The notes under the pieces were generated by a model. The model was not told the origin of the DNA. It saw only the letters and a program-made list of their open reading frames with translations, and made no database searches. From Phycisphaerae bacterium (lineage in GTDB: Bacteria > Planctomycetota > Phycisphaerae > JAJVII01), in assembly GCA_022072085.1 (NCBI GenBank), contig JAJVII010000035.1, forward strand, positions 21,105-85,104: a stretch of 64,000 nt of DNA, read 5' to 3'. Shown here one piece after another: positions 17,010-25,999 of this stretch (positions are counted from its first letter, which is position 1; the number at the start of each line of letters is the position of its first letter). Position numbers and translations under genes: made by a program.

Positions 17010-18077
17010 TCACTTGTTGAGGTACACCGATTCCGGGCCTTGTTTCCAACCATCAGCCGTATGCACCCAGGGTACCACGATGGTGAAACGCTTGCCGTTG
17101 CTTTCGACAACACCAACAACTCGCGCCGACTTCGCGCTGTCCTGAGCAGGGAATCGCGCCTGTTCAGACCAGCCGAATTTGCTGGGGAACGCTTCGATAG
17201 TTGGGTGAACAGTTTGCCGAACACCGTCAACGTCGAGTTCGGCATGTAAGATTCGGGGACGCCGGTCCTCGCTCATTGCCGGAGAACGACTGACGACCCA
17301 TAAGCGAACCGAATCGGGCAGGAGTCCCAGGTCCTCGACGCAAACAGCATGTTGAACGGCGGACGAAGAGAATGAAGTCGCTTCTTCCGGTTGTGTGCTT
17401 GTGGTTAGCGCGGGAGCGGCTGTCAGTTCTATTGGCCACGGGTAGGTTAGGCAATAGGGCCGCACCGACAGGGGGCCATCGACCTTTTCCAGCCTGCGAA
17501 CCAGGCGCGGCATCGCTCCTGGCAGGATTCCCTGTCGCCAATACGAAACGTCAAAGCGATCCTCACTACTGACAAACCCTCTTGATTCCAAGTACGTCCC
17601 ACCGTCAGTCCTGATTCGTGTCACATATCCTACCTCATCCGCCGATAGCCAACTGAAACCGGCCATGTCCTCATTCCGGCCGGCCACCCCCCATGTCTTG
17701 CCGGTGGCTAGGTCGACGATCACGACGTTCATCTGGACGACAACCGCAAGGTGTTTGGAGTCGGGGGAAAAGAAGAGGGCGGCCTCGGCATCGGCCGACA
17801 CGATACTGTACGGCAGGCTCTGCGTTGGGATTTGCGTCTTTGTCTCAGACCACAGGGAATCGCCCGGCCCCCAACGGACCGATAAGCGTTCGGCCACAAC
17901 CTTGCCCAACATCATTGAGTTGGGAATGCCGAGCCATAGGCGGTCAATCCACGGATACGCTTTCATGGAGCCGTTTGGCGAGATGACCGTTCTGCCCTTG
18001 TCGGTTTCTGGCACTATGCAGCCCGCAAGGCCAGCAGTGACGGTAGCTATGACAGCGATCACGGCGGTTCGGTTCAT
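17010..18077 (-). CDS. Lipoprotein, function unknown
   Basis: 355 residues. The signal MNRTAVIAVIATVTAGLAGC carries a lipobox (LAGC), so the protein is probably membrane-anchored. The body is beta-rich; FFSPDSKHLAVVVQMNVVIVD and DMAGFSWLSADEVGYVTRI look like WD/TolB-type propeller blades reading out values. AAGG lies about 7 bp before the ATG. Base composition is slightly less GC-rich than its neighbours, which could mean recent acquisition or weak selection. No family assigned. Confidence 0.65.
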   Translation of the reverse strand: MNRTAVIAVIATVTAGLAGCIVPETDKGRTVISPNGSMKAYPWIDRLWLGIPNSMMLGKVVAERLSVRWGPGDSLWSETKTQIPTQSLPYSIVSADAEAALFFSPDSKHLAVVVQMNVVIVDLATGKTWGVAGRNEDMAGFSWLSADEVGYVTRIRTDGGTYLESRGFVSSEDRFDVSYWRQGILPGAMPRLVRRLEKVDGPLSVRPYCLTYPWPIELTAAPALTTSTQPEEATSFSSSAVQHAVCVEDLGLLPDSVRLWVVSRSPAMSEDRRPRILHAELDVDGVRQTVHPTIEAFPSKFGWSEQARFPAQDSAKSARVVGVVESNGKRFTIVVPWVHTADGWKQGPESVYLNK

Positions 18078-18273
18078 GACTTACCTTCCGCGACTGTCAG
18101 CAGTATAGGTAATCGACAGGCCTTGAACGCGGGCTGAAGTCAGCAAGGATAGATACCGGTCTCTCGTAAGATCTTTCGGCAGCCGCCATTGGGCGGATGC
18201 TTGGACTTCGGGCCCTCGGCCTTCTCCTGGCAGACATCCAGGACCGACCGCGTCAGCCGCGGCCGGCGGGCGC

Positions 18274-19704
18274 TCAGGTGTACACGAAGCTGGCGGTCGC
18301 GACGCAGTCGGCGTCGCTGGTCACGCGGGCCCAGTGGGCCGACAGGCCGTCGGGCAGGACGATCGCCTTGTATCCGCCGGCCGGCAGCTTCACGGTCTCG
18401 TAGGTCCGCCACGAGCCGTCGCCGAGGAAATCGAGCTCGACGGTGAACGCGGCGGCTGGGCCCTCGTCGATCGCCAGGTGCAGGCACTTGTGCTCGAAGC
18501 CGGTCATCAGGAACGGGTCGCTGGGCACGCCGGCCTTGACGAGGTCCTTCCACCACACCGCGCCCCAGCCCGAGGGCTTGCCCCAGCTCCAGAGGTCGTC
18601 GCTCTTGCCGAACCAGAGCCCGGCCTGCGGCTGGCCGACTACGGCGTTCGCGTCGCCGATGGGCGTGGTCTGGTTGCCGGCCATGACGAGCAGGCCGTTC
18701 CACGAGCAGTAGTCGGGGATGATCCGCAGGTGGCGGCAGACCGGCAGCACACCGAAGACCCGGCCGCCCCACGGCACGGGCGTCAGCTCGTAGAACATGC
18801 CGCAGACGTCGAGCATGTAGCGTTCGGTCTCGATCTCGCGGATGCGCGGCCACTCGGTCTGCCAGCCGTGCTCCCAGGTGATCGAGGCCTTGGGCAGGCG
18901 GTAGACCTGCCACTGGCCGTCGATGCAGGCCCGCAGGATGGCCGAGCGGCGGTCCCAGCCGTTGGCGAAGATGGACCGGCCGAAGTTCCGGCGACCGGCC
19001 ACGTCCAGGTAGGCGCCGGTGTCCAGCACGCGCCACTCGTTGCCGTCCCACTCGCCGAGCCGGCCGGTGAAGTGCGTGCGGTTCCAGTCGCACTGGAAGA
19101 AGCTGTTGTTGGAGACGACCAGGCGGTTGCCGATGCAGTAGCCGCCCTTGAAGTGCGACTGCGGCTCGCCGGGAAACTCCGGCCGCTTCTCGCTCTGGGG
19201 GTAGGTGATGCCGAGCTTGTCGTTCACGTTGAACAGCTTGGTGACGGCCAGCGAGTGAACGTCGCACTCGTAGAACTCGCCCTCCATGCCCAGGAAGTAG
19301 ACCTTGTTGTCCGGGTCGGTCAGGTGGGCGATGGTCGCGGTGATGCGGATTTCGTTCAGTTCGGGGATCACCCGCACGTGGCCGGCGGCGTCGATGGCGT
19401 AGCAGCCGATGAAGAGCTGGTCGCTGGCCGGGTGGACCAGCCGATTGGCGTGCGTGCCGACCAGGCTCTCAGGCCGCTTGGTGATCGAGAAGTCGTCGCG
19501 GATTTCGTAGAGCCCCATGCCGTGGCCGCTGCGGGCCTTGCTGGAGGGGTACGAAATCATCCAGAGCCGGTCGGCCCAGGGCATGAGGGCGCCGATGCCG
19601 ATCTCGGTGCGCGGGGTCTTCATCTCGGCCTTGACGGTGAGCGAGGGCACGACGCCGGAAATGCTGAACGGGCCGGCCGGGGAAGCGGTGACGCTCATGT
19701 GCAT
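18274..19704 (-). CDS. Propeller-like protein, function unknown
   Basis: 476 residues, no signal peptide. Repeated beta motifs with Trp and Asp-Gly turns (GALMPWADRLWMISYPS, HPASDQLFIGCYAIDAAG, MLDVCGMFYELTPVPWGG) suggest a beta-propeller closed by a C-terminal jelly-roll-like part (GFEHKCLHLAIDEGPAAAF). I do not recognise a catalytic site. AAGGA lies about 6 bp before the ATG at 19704; an internal ATG at 19698 is an alternative. It lies alone, divergent from the transglutaminase-like gene across a 334-bp region. Confidence 0.65.
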   Translation of the reverse strand: MHMSVTASPAGPFSISGVVPSLTVKAEMKTPRTEIGIGALMPWADRLWMISYPSSKARSGHGMGLYEIRDDFSITKRPESLVGTHANRLVHPASDQLFIGCYAIDAAGHVRVIPELNEIRITATIAHLTDPDNKVYFLGMEGEFYECDVHSLAVTKLFNVNDKLGITYPQSEKRPEFPGEPQSHFKGGYCIGNRLVVSNNSFFQCDWNRTHFTGRLGEWDGNEWRVLDTGAYLDVAGRRNFGRSIFANGWDRRSAILRACIDGQWQVYRLPKASITWEHGWQTEWPRIREIETERYMLDVCGMFYELTPVPWGGRVFGVLPVCRHLRIIPDYCSWNGLLVMAGNQTTPIGDANAVVGQPQAGLWFGKSDDLWSWGKPSGWGAVWWKDLVKAGVPSDPFLMTGFEHKCLHLAIDEGPAAAFTVELDFLGDGSWRTYETVKLPAGGYKAIVLPDGLSAHWARVTSDADCVATASFVYT

Positions 19705-19848
19705 CGAATCCTTGTTCAGGTGAAGCGGTTAAACGGTTCGGGGGCGCATTGTAAGAAGACCGGCGGTCGATGAAAAGCCCCGGCCGACGATGGTGCAAAT
19801 CGAATCGTCGCTTACAATCAGGTCGAGCGTTTCTCCTGATTCGGTTCG

Positions 19849-19973
19849 CCGCTGAGACGCAGAGGCGCTGAGGGAAAGGACTTGGATGAAGACGGGCATC
19901 GGAAGCAGCCGAAACAGTCCGGCGCAGCGTCTTCCACAAGCCGTTGTCCCTCTGCGACTCAGCGCCTCAGCGG
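19849..19973. repeat. Inverted element of tandem octamers (element A)
   Basis: Two 26-bp arms, 19849-19874 and 19948-19973, are inverted copies matching at 22 of 26 positions and separated by 73 bp. Each arm is about three tandem copies of a degenerate octamer CTCWGCGN (read on the strand of the right arm). It lies between the divergent genes ending at 19704 and starting at 20039. Confidence 0.7.
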
Positions 19974-20038
19974 CCAATTGCGGAAGATCCTGGGACCCTG
20001 TAACGCCGCCCGCCACGCCTGATGCAAAGGAGCGATTC

Positions 20039-21697
20039 GTGATCCGATCGGCTGCCCTCCAGATCGCCGCGCTCTGCCTCGCCGCCCTGTCGGCTGCCCG
20101 GGCCGACGTCATCGCCCCGCGCGTGACCACCGACCGCTCGGTCGACACCTACAGCCTGCCGGGCATCGTGCGCGACGTGATCGCCCAGGCCGACGCGAAG
20201 ACCGACGAGCAGAAGGCGATCGCTCTCTACGAATACGTCCGCCGGGTGATCTTCCACTACGAGCAGCGCGGCGAGAAGCGGGACCAGGTTTACGACCTGG
20301 ACGCCCTGCGGCAGATCAACACCTACGGCTACAGCTTCTGCACCCAGCAGATGCTCGTGCTGACGCACCTGTGGAACACGGCCGGCATCGAGGGGAAATA
20401 CTGGAGCGTGCCCGGCCACTCGACCGCCCAGGCGTTCTACGGCGGCACGCTGCACTGGTTCGATCCGCTGATCGGGGCCTACGTCTACAGCCGCGACAAG
20501 ACCAACGGCATCGCCAGCCTCCAGGAGATCGCCAAGGACCCGACCGTGCTGACGAAGGCGGCTGAGGAAGGCCGCGCCTCGCCCACGTTCATGCCCTGCG
20601 GCAAGGTGCTCTACGAGGACGCCGCCCGGCTGTCCGGCAGCGCCGAGTACGCGGCCTTCTGCAAGGGCTTCGGCGACGACGTCGGCTACATGGCCGCCAA
20701 CGCCGCCAAGGCCAAGAAGGGCGGCGGGCCCCGCCGCTCGCTCTACAGCCCCGACATGACCCTGCGCCCCGGCGAGACGGTGACCTACCTGTGGGACTGC
20801 CTGCCCGGCGAGTTCAACGTGAAGGCCGACGCCCCCAAGGACCAACTCCCGCCCAACCACTTCTGCGGCGTCGAAGCCGACAGCCGCGACAAGGTGAACT
20901 GGCCCTACTGGCGCAACTACGTCAAGGAGATCAACGGCGTCAAGACCGCCCGCTACTACGCCAACGGCACGCAGACGTTCCGGCCGGCGTTCAACAACGA
21001 GCACTTCAAGCAGGGCGTCGAGTCCAACAGCTTCGCGTGGTTCGGCTGGAGCGGCGCCGGGGCGCCCAGCCTCCGGCCGGCCGCGGTGGGGCAGGCCGCC
21101 GACATTGTCTACAAGATGAGCACGCCCTACGTCTACACCAGCGGCACGCTCAGCGCCGAGTTCCACCGGGCCGCCGACGCCGATGTCAGCCGGCTCTACG
21201 TCTCCGCCGACGCCGGGGCCCACTGGACGAAGGTCTGGGACGCCGCCGAGGAGAAGGCCGGCGCAGGGGTCGTCAAGGCGACGGCCAACATCGGCCCGCA
21301 TGTGCACGGCCTGCACGAGTTCTGGGTCCGGGCCGAGTGCTCCACCGACGCGACGCGGACCGTCAAGGACAAGGAGGGCAAGGAGAAGATAGAGATGGTC
21401 CCGGCCGGTTTGCAGTCGATGGCCGTCACGGCCGTCTTCCAGCACAACATGTATGCCCGGCCGCAACTGATGGCCGGCGACAACAAGGTGACCGTGACCG
21501 CCGCCAACCCGGCGGTGCTGGAGTTCCAGAACTTCCACGTCAAGTACGTCTGGGAGGAGTCCGCCGCCGACGGCGGGCCGGCGGTTGAGAAGACCAGCGA
21601 CGAACGCGTGACCAGCTCTCCGCAGACCTGGACGATCCCCGTCGCCGGCGAGGCCATGCCGAAGATGAAATCCCTGACGCTCTCGGTCACGCCGTGA
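20039..21697 (+). CDS. Secreted transglutaminase-like protein
   Basis: 552 residues from the GTG at 20039, chosen because AAAGGAG lies about 7 bp upstream and it yields a clean signal peptide (AALQIAALCLAALSAARA). The frame continues upstream through the repeat and gives an implausible leader. A transglutaminase-like core is inferred: C101 in YGYSFCTQQML, H127 in VPGHSTAQAFYGG and D142 in LHWFDP are in the order and spacing of the Cys-His-Asp triad. A C-terminal beta-sandwich region follows (LYVSADAGAHWTKVWDAAEE). Probably periplasmic or extracellular; it could be a peptidase-type member rather than a cross-linking enzyme. Confidence 0.75.
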   Translation: MIRSAALQIAALCLAALSAARADVIAPRVTTDRSVDTYSLPGIVRDVIAQADAKTDEQKAIALYEYVRRVIFHYEQRGEKRDQVYDLDALRQINTYGYSFCTQQMLVLTHLWNTAGIEGKYWSVPGHSTAQAFYGGTLHWFDPLIGAYVYSRDKTNGIASLQEIAKDPTVLTKAAEEGRASPTFMPCGKVLYEDAARLSGSAEYAAFCKGFGDDVGYMAANAAKAKKGGGPRRSLYSPDMTLRPGETVTYLWDCLPGEFNVKADAPKDQLPPNHFCGVEADSRDKVNWPYWRNYVKEINGVKTARYYANGTQTFRPAFNNEHFKQGVESNSFAWFGWSGAGAPSLRPAAVGQAADIVYKMSTPYVYTSGTLSAEFHRAADADVSRLYVSADAGAHWTKVWDAAEEKAGAGVVKATANIGPHVHGLHEFWVRAECSTDATRTVKDKEGKEKIEMVPAGLQSMAVTAVFQHNMYARPQLMAGDNKVTVTAANPAVLEFQNFHVKYVWEESAADGGPAVEKTSDERVTSSPQTWTIPVAGEAMPKMKSLTLSVTP

Positions 21698-21757
21698 GGT
21701 GGAAGTAGATGCAGTTGAACGGCGCGGCCGGCAACGTTAGCGCCGGCACGAGAAACG

Positions 21758-21783
21758 CCCCGCATGCCGATGGGCATGCAGGG
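21758..21783 (+). terminator. Hairpin downstream of the transglutaminase-like gene
   Basis: GCATGCC and GGCATGC form a 7-bp stem around a 4-base loop, extended by CCC/GGG outside with one unpaired base per side. It lies 60 bp after the stop at 21697. There is no T-run, so intrinsic termination is only possible, not shown. Confidence 0.35.
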
Positions 21784-22736
21784 TCGTTCCTGGGCGGACC
21801 TGCCTGTGGTTGCAGAAGGCGCCGTCTTCGGTTCGATCAGCTACACAATCACTTCAACTTAAACTTCCTCACGCACCTCAACGGCGCGCTCCACGACGCG
21901 TTGCACGAACTGGCCGAATGGCCGCCGCTTCGCCGCGCCCGGCTGCTCCTGCCCCGCGGCAGGAGGATCCGGTCGCTCCACGGCCGGCCCCACGGCCTGC
22001 GGCGCGATGTCCCGCGCCGGTTCCGCGGAGGTCCCTGACCGGACAGGGTTGGGTGTCCGCGGCCGCGTCGCCTTTCATGGGCCACAGTGACTGAGGCGCT
22101 CACCTCGGCCCGGGTCGATGGCGTTACATCCTGCCCGTTTCCGAGAGCTGCCGCCCGCAAGGCCGCTGAAAGTAAGGTTGTGTCGTTGCCGCTTGGTCGC
22201 CCGGCGGCCGCCGGTGCGACGATCCCGCCAGCGCTGACGGGGGAGGGGACGCGGGCTCTAGAATCGCGCGACCCCTCCATAGATAGGCTCGCGGCCGGTC
22301 GAAAACGGGACTTACGAAAGCCGTGAAAACCGGGCCGATTCCGGCCGCCGGCCCATCCGTCGGCCCGGCCGGCGCTTGGCCCGGCGAAAGATTTTCGGAA
22401 TTTCGGACGGATTTTCGCAGGCAGTTCAACACGAAGGGAGGAGTTCGTCTACGACCACGATTACGGTGAAGAGAGGGAGGGTCTAAGAGAGGTACCGGGG
22501 ATGGCAGCCGGGGTGGCGTTGGTCTGGTGGATCGGCCACGGGCCCACAGGCTGTCAGCCTGGTACCGCTCGATCAGCGTGGCGTCGGTGTCGCCGGAGTC
22601 ACGTCCCGCGCAGCAGAAGGGCCGGGACGTCCCCCGACGGTTTCCCGGCCCGGGCCGAGCGACGCTGCCTGCATGGCGGCGGCGACCGGCCTCTTTGGAC
22701 CCCCGACGCCCCCCAACGGGAACGCCGGGGAATCGG
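21784..22736. other. Long non-coding-looking region
   Basis: 953 bp with only overlapping shadow frames; none has a ribosome-binding site plus protein-like composition. A partly palindromic stretch lies at about 22382-22416 (GCGAAA at one end, TTTTCGC at the other), followed by a purine-rich stretch at 22430-22490. It could hold a small RNA or a long leader, but nothing decisive was seen. Confidence 0.4.
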
Positions 22737-22952
22737 TTACGAGTTGTCTCCGTCTCCGCCGGCGACCAGGCGGACGACCTCCAGCAACTTCTCCTGCATC
22801 AGCGGCGGCAGGCTGCGATACGCGGCCAGCAAGTCACGCTCCCGCGCGGTCAGGGGTCGGCCACCCGGCGGCGGGGGCGAACCGGAAACTTCGGACTGCC
22901 TGCCCGAAGATTCCCGCACGGATTGTTCGCCTCTTGCAGGCCGTTCCGACAT
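22737..22952 (-). CDS. Small protein downstream in the divergent regulator cassette, function unknown
   Basis: 71 residues. The second half, LTARERDLLAAYRSLPPLMQ followed by a Leu-rich helix, is amphipathic and much more protein-like than the Pro/Gly-rich first half. It starts 32 bp after the 95-residue gene on the same strand and is probably co-transcribed with it, opposite the XRE/S24 regulator. No family recognised. Confidence 0.45.
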   Translation of the reverse strand: MSERPARGEQSVRESSGRQSEVSGSPPPPGGRPLTARERDLLAAYRSLPPLMQEKLLEVVRLVAGGDGDNS

Positions 22953-22984
22953 GCCCGCCCCCGTGATCCTCGATGCCTACCCGG

Positions 22985-23272
22985 TCACCGCGTCCCGCCG
23001 GCCGACCCGGTCGGCAGGCGGTTCAACTCGCCCCTGAGCCGCTCGATCAGATTCCACTGCCAGCGGCAGACCTCGACCAACCCGTCGAAGTCCCTGCGGA
23101 TCGCCCGGTACAACTCGCCGGACGGATCGGCTGCGGGGCTTGCGGCCCCGCGACCGCCAGGTCCGGCTTCCTTCCCGCTCGCACTCCCGTCTGTCGGTTC
23201 CATCCGCTCACCCCCGGTCGATCCAACTGCGGATTTCCCTTGGTCGATCCCTGCGTTCGGTGTAATATCCAT
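22985..23272 (-). CDS. Small protein divergent from the XRE/S24 regulator, function unknown
   Basis: 95 residues. The N-terminal half is Gly/Ser/Ala-rich; the C-terminal half, ELYRAIRRDFDGLVEVCRWQ then NLIERLRGELNRL, is a likely long helix able to form a coiled coil. Its ATG at 23272 is 97 bp from the divergently transcribed repressor start at 23370, so both probably share one control region. Function unknown; it may be an accessory regulator or the repressor's target. Confidence 0.5.
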   Translation of the reverse strand: MDITPNAGIDQGKSAVGSTGGERMEPTDGSASGKEAGPGGRGAASPAADPSGELYRAIRRDFDGLVEVCRWQWNLIERLRGELNRLPTGSAGGTR

Positions 23273-23274
23273 GA

Positions 23275-23367
23275 TTGTGTAAATCGAGCGGCCGGCACTC
23301 CCCGCCGATCGGCCCGAAAACGCAGTCGGGCTATCCGTTCACAGACATCGGTTACAAATATACACAA
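23275..23367. promoter_or_regulatory. Shared divergent control region with inverted TTGTGTA/TACACAA half-sites
   Basis: The 97-bp gap is far more AT-rich than its surroundings. TTGTGTA at 23275-23281 adjoins the minus-strand start, and its exact complement TACACAA at 23361-23367 adjoins the plus-strand start, so each sits where a bound repressor would block initiation. The overlapping direct repeat ACAAATA lies at 23354-23370. Inference: operators for the adjacent XRE/S24 protein. Confidence 0.5.
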
Positions 23368-23369
23368 AT

Positions 23370-24509
23370 ATGAAAAAATCGTCAACAAAGAAAACTCGTC
23401 GTGCTGAAGAATCTGCGGCGGGGCAGGCTGGGCCGGAAGACTTCGGCAGGGGCATCGCCGAACGGCTGACGCAGTTGCGGGTGGAATATGCCGGCGATCG
23501 CGGCCGGGCCCGCTTCGCCGAGAAACTCGGCCTGACGCCCTCGACCTACGGCAACTACGAGAAAGGCCGCACGCCGCCGCCGCTGGTGCTGGTCAAGGCG
23601 GCCGACCTCACCGGGGCCGACCTGCGATGGCTGATCACCGGCCGGCCGCGCGAGGAGGGCGGGGCGGGGCAATCGGCGGCCGACCCGCGCCACCGCGCGG
23701 TTCTGGAGCGGGCGGCGGCGCTGCTGGCGGACCGGCCGGCCAACCTCGCGGCCCTGGTCGCGTTCCTGGACCTGCTGGAGCAGAAGACGCTGCTGGAGCG
23801 GTCGGTGGGGATCGTCCAGGGGCAGGGGGGCGCGGCGGCGGGTGAACCGGTCGGCGAGACGGCGGAACCCGCGGCGCCCGCGCGCGAGGGGGCCTCGCCG
23901 TTCGGCCGATGGGTTCCGGTCTTCGGCCGGGCGGCGGCGGGGCTGGCGCGATTCTGGGCCGAGCTGCGCGAGGGGTCGCCCGATGTGCCCGAGGCGTCGG
24001 CCCTGGACCGCATGATCGCCGAGGCGGCGGCCGAGAGCGACCCGGACAGCCAACTGGCTGTGCTGGAGCTGCCGCCCGTCGGCCCGACGCCGGGCCGGTC
24101 GCGTTCGCCCAAGGGCCGGCCGAGCGACGCGGACGACATCACCGTGCGGCTGGTGCAGCTGACTCGGCCGATCACTGATTTCCAGCTCACCGAATTTCTG
24201 GAAGCGCCGCGGCTGGCTGAGCGGCTGAAGTGCGGGCCGCTGCTCGGCCTGCGGATCGACGGCGACTCGATGGCGCCGATGATGGAGGAGGGCGACATCG
24301 TGCTGCTGAGCCCGGGCGAGCCGGCCCGGCCGGGGCGGGCGGCGGTCGTGCGGCTGGCCGGTCAGATCGGGATGACCTGCAAGCTCTACCGGCCTCGCGG
24401 GGAGATGGTCCGCCTGGTCCCGGCCAACGACCGCTACGAGTCGCAGGAGTTCCCGGCCCGCCAACTCGAGTGGGCCCTGGCGGTGCTGGGCCGCGTGCGG
24501 CTGGGGTGA
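23370..24509 (+). CDS. XRE-type repressor fused to S24 (LexA/CI-like) peptidase domain
   Basis: 379 residues. An HTH_XRE domain covers about 30-95 (FAEKLGLTPSTYGNYEKGR is the recognition part). A Gly/Ala/Pro-rich linker with leucine-rich helices follows. The C-terminal S24 domain has the Ser/Lys dyad, S300 in IDGDSMAPMMEEGD and K338 in GMTCKLYRPRGE, 38 residues apart as in LexA. No Ala-Gly cleavage site is obvious, so self-cleavage is uncertain. No Shine-Dalgarno sequence precedes the ATG; the start is embedded in AT-rich operator-like DNA, suggesting a leaderless mRNA. Probably a DNA-damage or stress-responsive repressor controlling the divergent small genes. Confidence 0.85.
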   Translation: MKKSSTKKTRRAEESAAGQAGPEDFGRGIAERLTQLRVEYAGDRGRARFAEKLGLTPSTYGNYEKGRTPPPLVLVKAADLTGADLRWLITGRPREEGGAGQSAADPRHRAVLERAAALLADRPANLAALVAFLDLLEQKTLLERSVGIVQGQGGAAAGEPVGETAEPAAPAREGASPFGRWVPVFGRAAAGLARFWAELREGSPDVPEASALDRMIAEAAAESDPDSQLAVLELPPVGPTPGRSRSPKGRPSDADDITVRLVQLTRPITDFQLTEFLEAPRLAERLKCGPLLGLRIDGDSMAPMMEEGDIVLLSPGEPARPGRAAVVRLAGQIGMTCKLYRPRGEMVRLVPANDRYESQEFPARQLEWALAVLGRVRLG

Positions 24510-24702
24510 GAGCAAGGGCCTGCGACAGAGGGAGTTTCCCACCTGGCCGGGTCCGGCGGCCGCAGGTCACCAGGAACGATGAGTCCGCCTGGCGTGCGCC
24601 GGGCGATCGGCCCTCCATTGTTTTCTTGATTCCCGCGTCAACTTTGCTACCGTCATACCGTCACGGAAGAGCGGCATTGCGAGCAGTTAGGGACGGACTA
24701 CC

Positions 24703-25608
24703 TTGCACTTTACCATCCTTCAGTTAGCAGTCCTGGCGGCACTGGGTCTGGTGGCGGGCGTCTTCGGCGGCATGCTGGGCGTCGGCGGGAGCATCATCCT
24801 CATCCCCGGGATGCACTTCATGCTGCGGCAGAGCCAGCACCTCTACCAGGCGGCCGCGATGGTCGTCAACGTCTTCGTTGCGGCCCCGTCGGCCTGGGGA
24901 CACTACCGCAAGGGCGTGGTCATTCCTCGCGTCATCCGGTGGCTGGTTCCTTCGTCGGCGGTGGCTGTGCTGCTGGGCGTGTGGGCGTCCAACCATCCGG
25001 TCTTCCGCAACGAGGGCACGCTCTACCTCGGCCGGATCTTCGCGGTGTTCCTGGTCTACGTCATCGCGTATAACATCTTCCGCCTGACGCTGGCCCGCGA
25101 CCGGCTGCCGCAGATGGACGCGGCCCGCATCAACGCGATGCCGCGCTGGCGGATTTCTCTGGTCGGCGTTCTGATGGGGTTTACGGCCGGGTTGCTGGGC
25201 ATCGGCGGCGGGGCGCTGGCGGTGCCCATGCAGCAGATCATCCTGAAGATGCCGCTGAAGAACGCCATTGGCAATAGCGCCTGCACGATCGTCTTCTCGG
25301 CCCTGGTCGGGGCGATCGTCAAGAACTGGACGCTTGGCTCGCAGGGCCTCTACGTCAGCCAGAGCCTGATCATCGCCGCGACGCTGATCCCGTCGGCGTT
25401 CATCGGCGGATGGCTGGGGTCCGTCCTGACGCACGTCCTGCCGCGCACCCCCGTGCGGGTGCTCTTCCTGCTCATGCTCGTCGTCGCCGCGTGGAAGATG
25501 TGGAACGTCAAGACGCCCGGCCGGAAGCAGGCCGACCCCGCCCGTCCGTCCGCGGTGCAGGCCGCCACTCCCCAGCCGGCTTCGCCCACGACCGCGCCGG
25601 CGCCCTAA
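24703..25608 (+). CDS. TauE/SafE family membrane permease (sulfite/organosulfonate exporter-like)
   Basis: 301 residues, eight or so membrane segments, with the duplicated family motif: GVFGGMLGVGGSIILIPGM near the start and GLLGIGGGALAVPMQQII in the middle. The start is TTG at 24703; no upstream ATG exists before a stop, and a later ATG would cut the first helix. The tail is Pro/Ala-rich. Family members move sulfite, sulfoacetate or other small anions. A BFD-like ferredoxin and an MBL hydrolase follow within 62 bp, hinting at a sulfur-related unit. Confidence 0.85.
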   Translation: MHFTILQLAVLAALGLVAGVFGGMLGVGGSIILIPGMHFMLRQSQHLYQAAAMVVNVFVAAPSAWGHYRKGVVIPRVIRWLVPSSAVAVLLGVWASNHPVFRNEGTLYLGRIFAVFLVYVIAYNIFRLTLARDRLPQMDAARINAMPRWRISLVGVLMGFTAGLLGIGGGALAVPMQQIILKMPLKNAIGNSACTIVFSALVGAIVKNWTLGSQGLYVSQSLIIAATLIPSAFIGGWLGSVLTHVLPRTPVRVLFLLMLVVAAWKMWNVKTPGRKQADPARPSAVQAATPQPASPTTAPAP

Positions 25609-25669
25609 CCGCCGATTGCCTGTCCCCGGGCCGAAGCTAGAATTGACCGGTCCATCCCGGAGACGCCGC

Positions 25670-25999
25670 ATGAAGCCCGACGACACGGTCTGCTACTGCT
25701 ATCACGTCCCGCTTCGCAAGATCGTCAACTACATCGAGCGGGAGAATCCACCCGTCGCCAGCCTGATCAGCCAATGCCTGTCGGCCGGCACCGGCTGCGG
25801 GTGGTGCGTGCCATTCCTGCGAAAGCTGCACCGCGACATGCAGGCCGGACGGCCCGGCGGGCTGACTCGGCTGACCGCCGATGAATACGAGAAGATGCGC
25901 AGCGGCTGGCTGGACGAGAAGAAGCCCGGCCGCGACCTGGACCGCTTCGCCGACGACGTGCTTTCCGGCGACGCCGAGGACGAGGGATGCGATGAGTGA
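25670..25999 (+). CDS. BFD-like [2Fe-2S]-binding protein
   Basis: 109 residues from the ATG at 25670. Four cysteines, C8 and C10 in TVCYCYHVP and C43 and C46 in GTGCGWCVPF, reproduce the C-x-C...C-x-x-C cluster site of bacterioferritin-associated ferredoxin-like domains. About 50 charged residues follow the domain, longer than the classic 64-residue Bfd. Its stop overlaps the next start by 8 bp, so it is translationally coupled to the MBL gene. It may donate electrons or sense iron/redox; the partner is not known. Confidence 0.85.
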   Translation: MKPDDTVCYCYHVPLRKIVNYIERENPPVASLISQCLSAGTGCGWCVPFLRKLHRDMQAGRPGGLTRLTADEYEKMRSGWLDEKKPGRDLDRFADDVLSGDAEDEGCDE

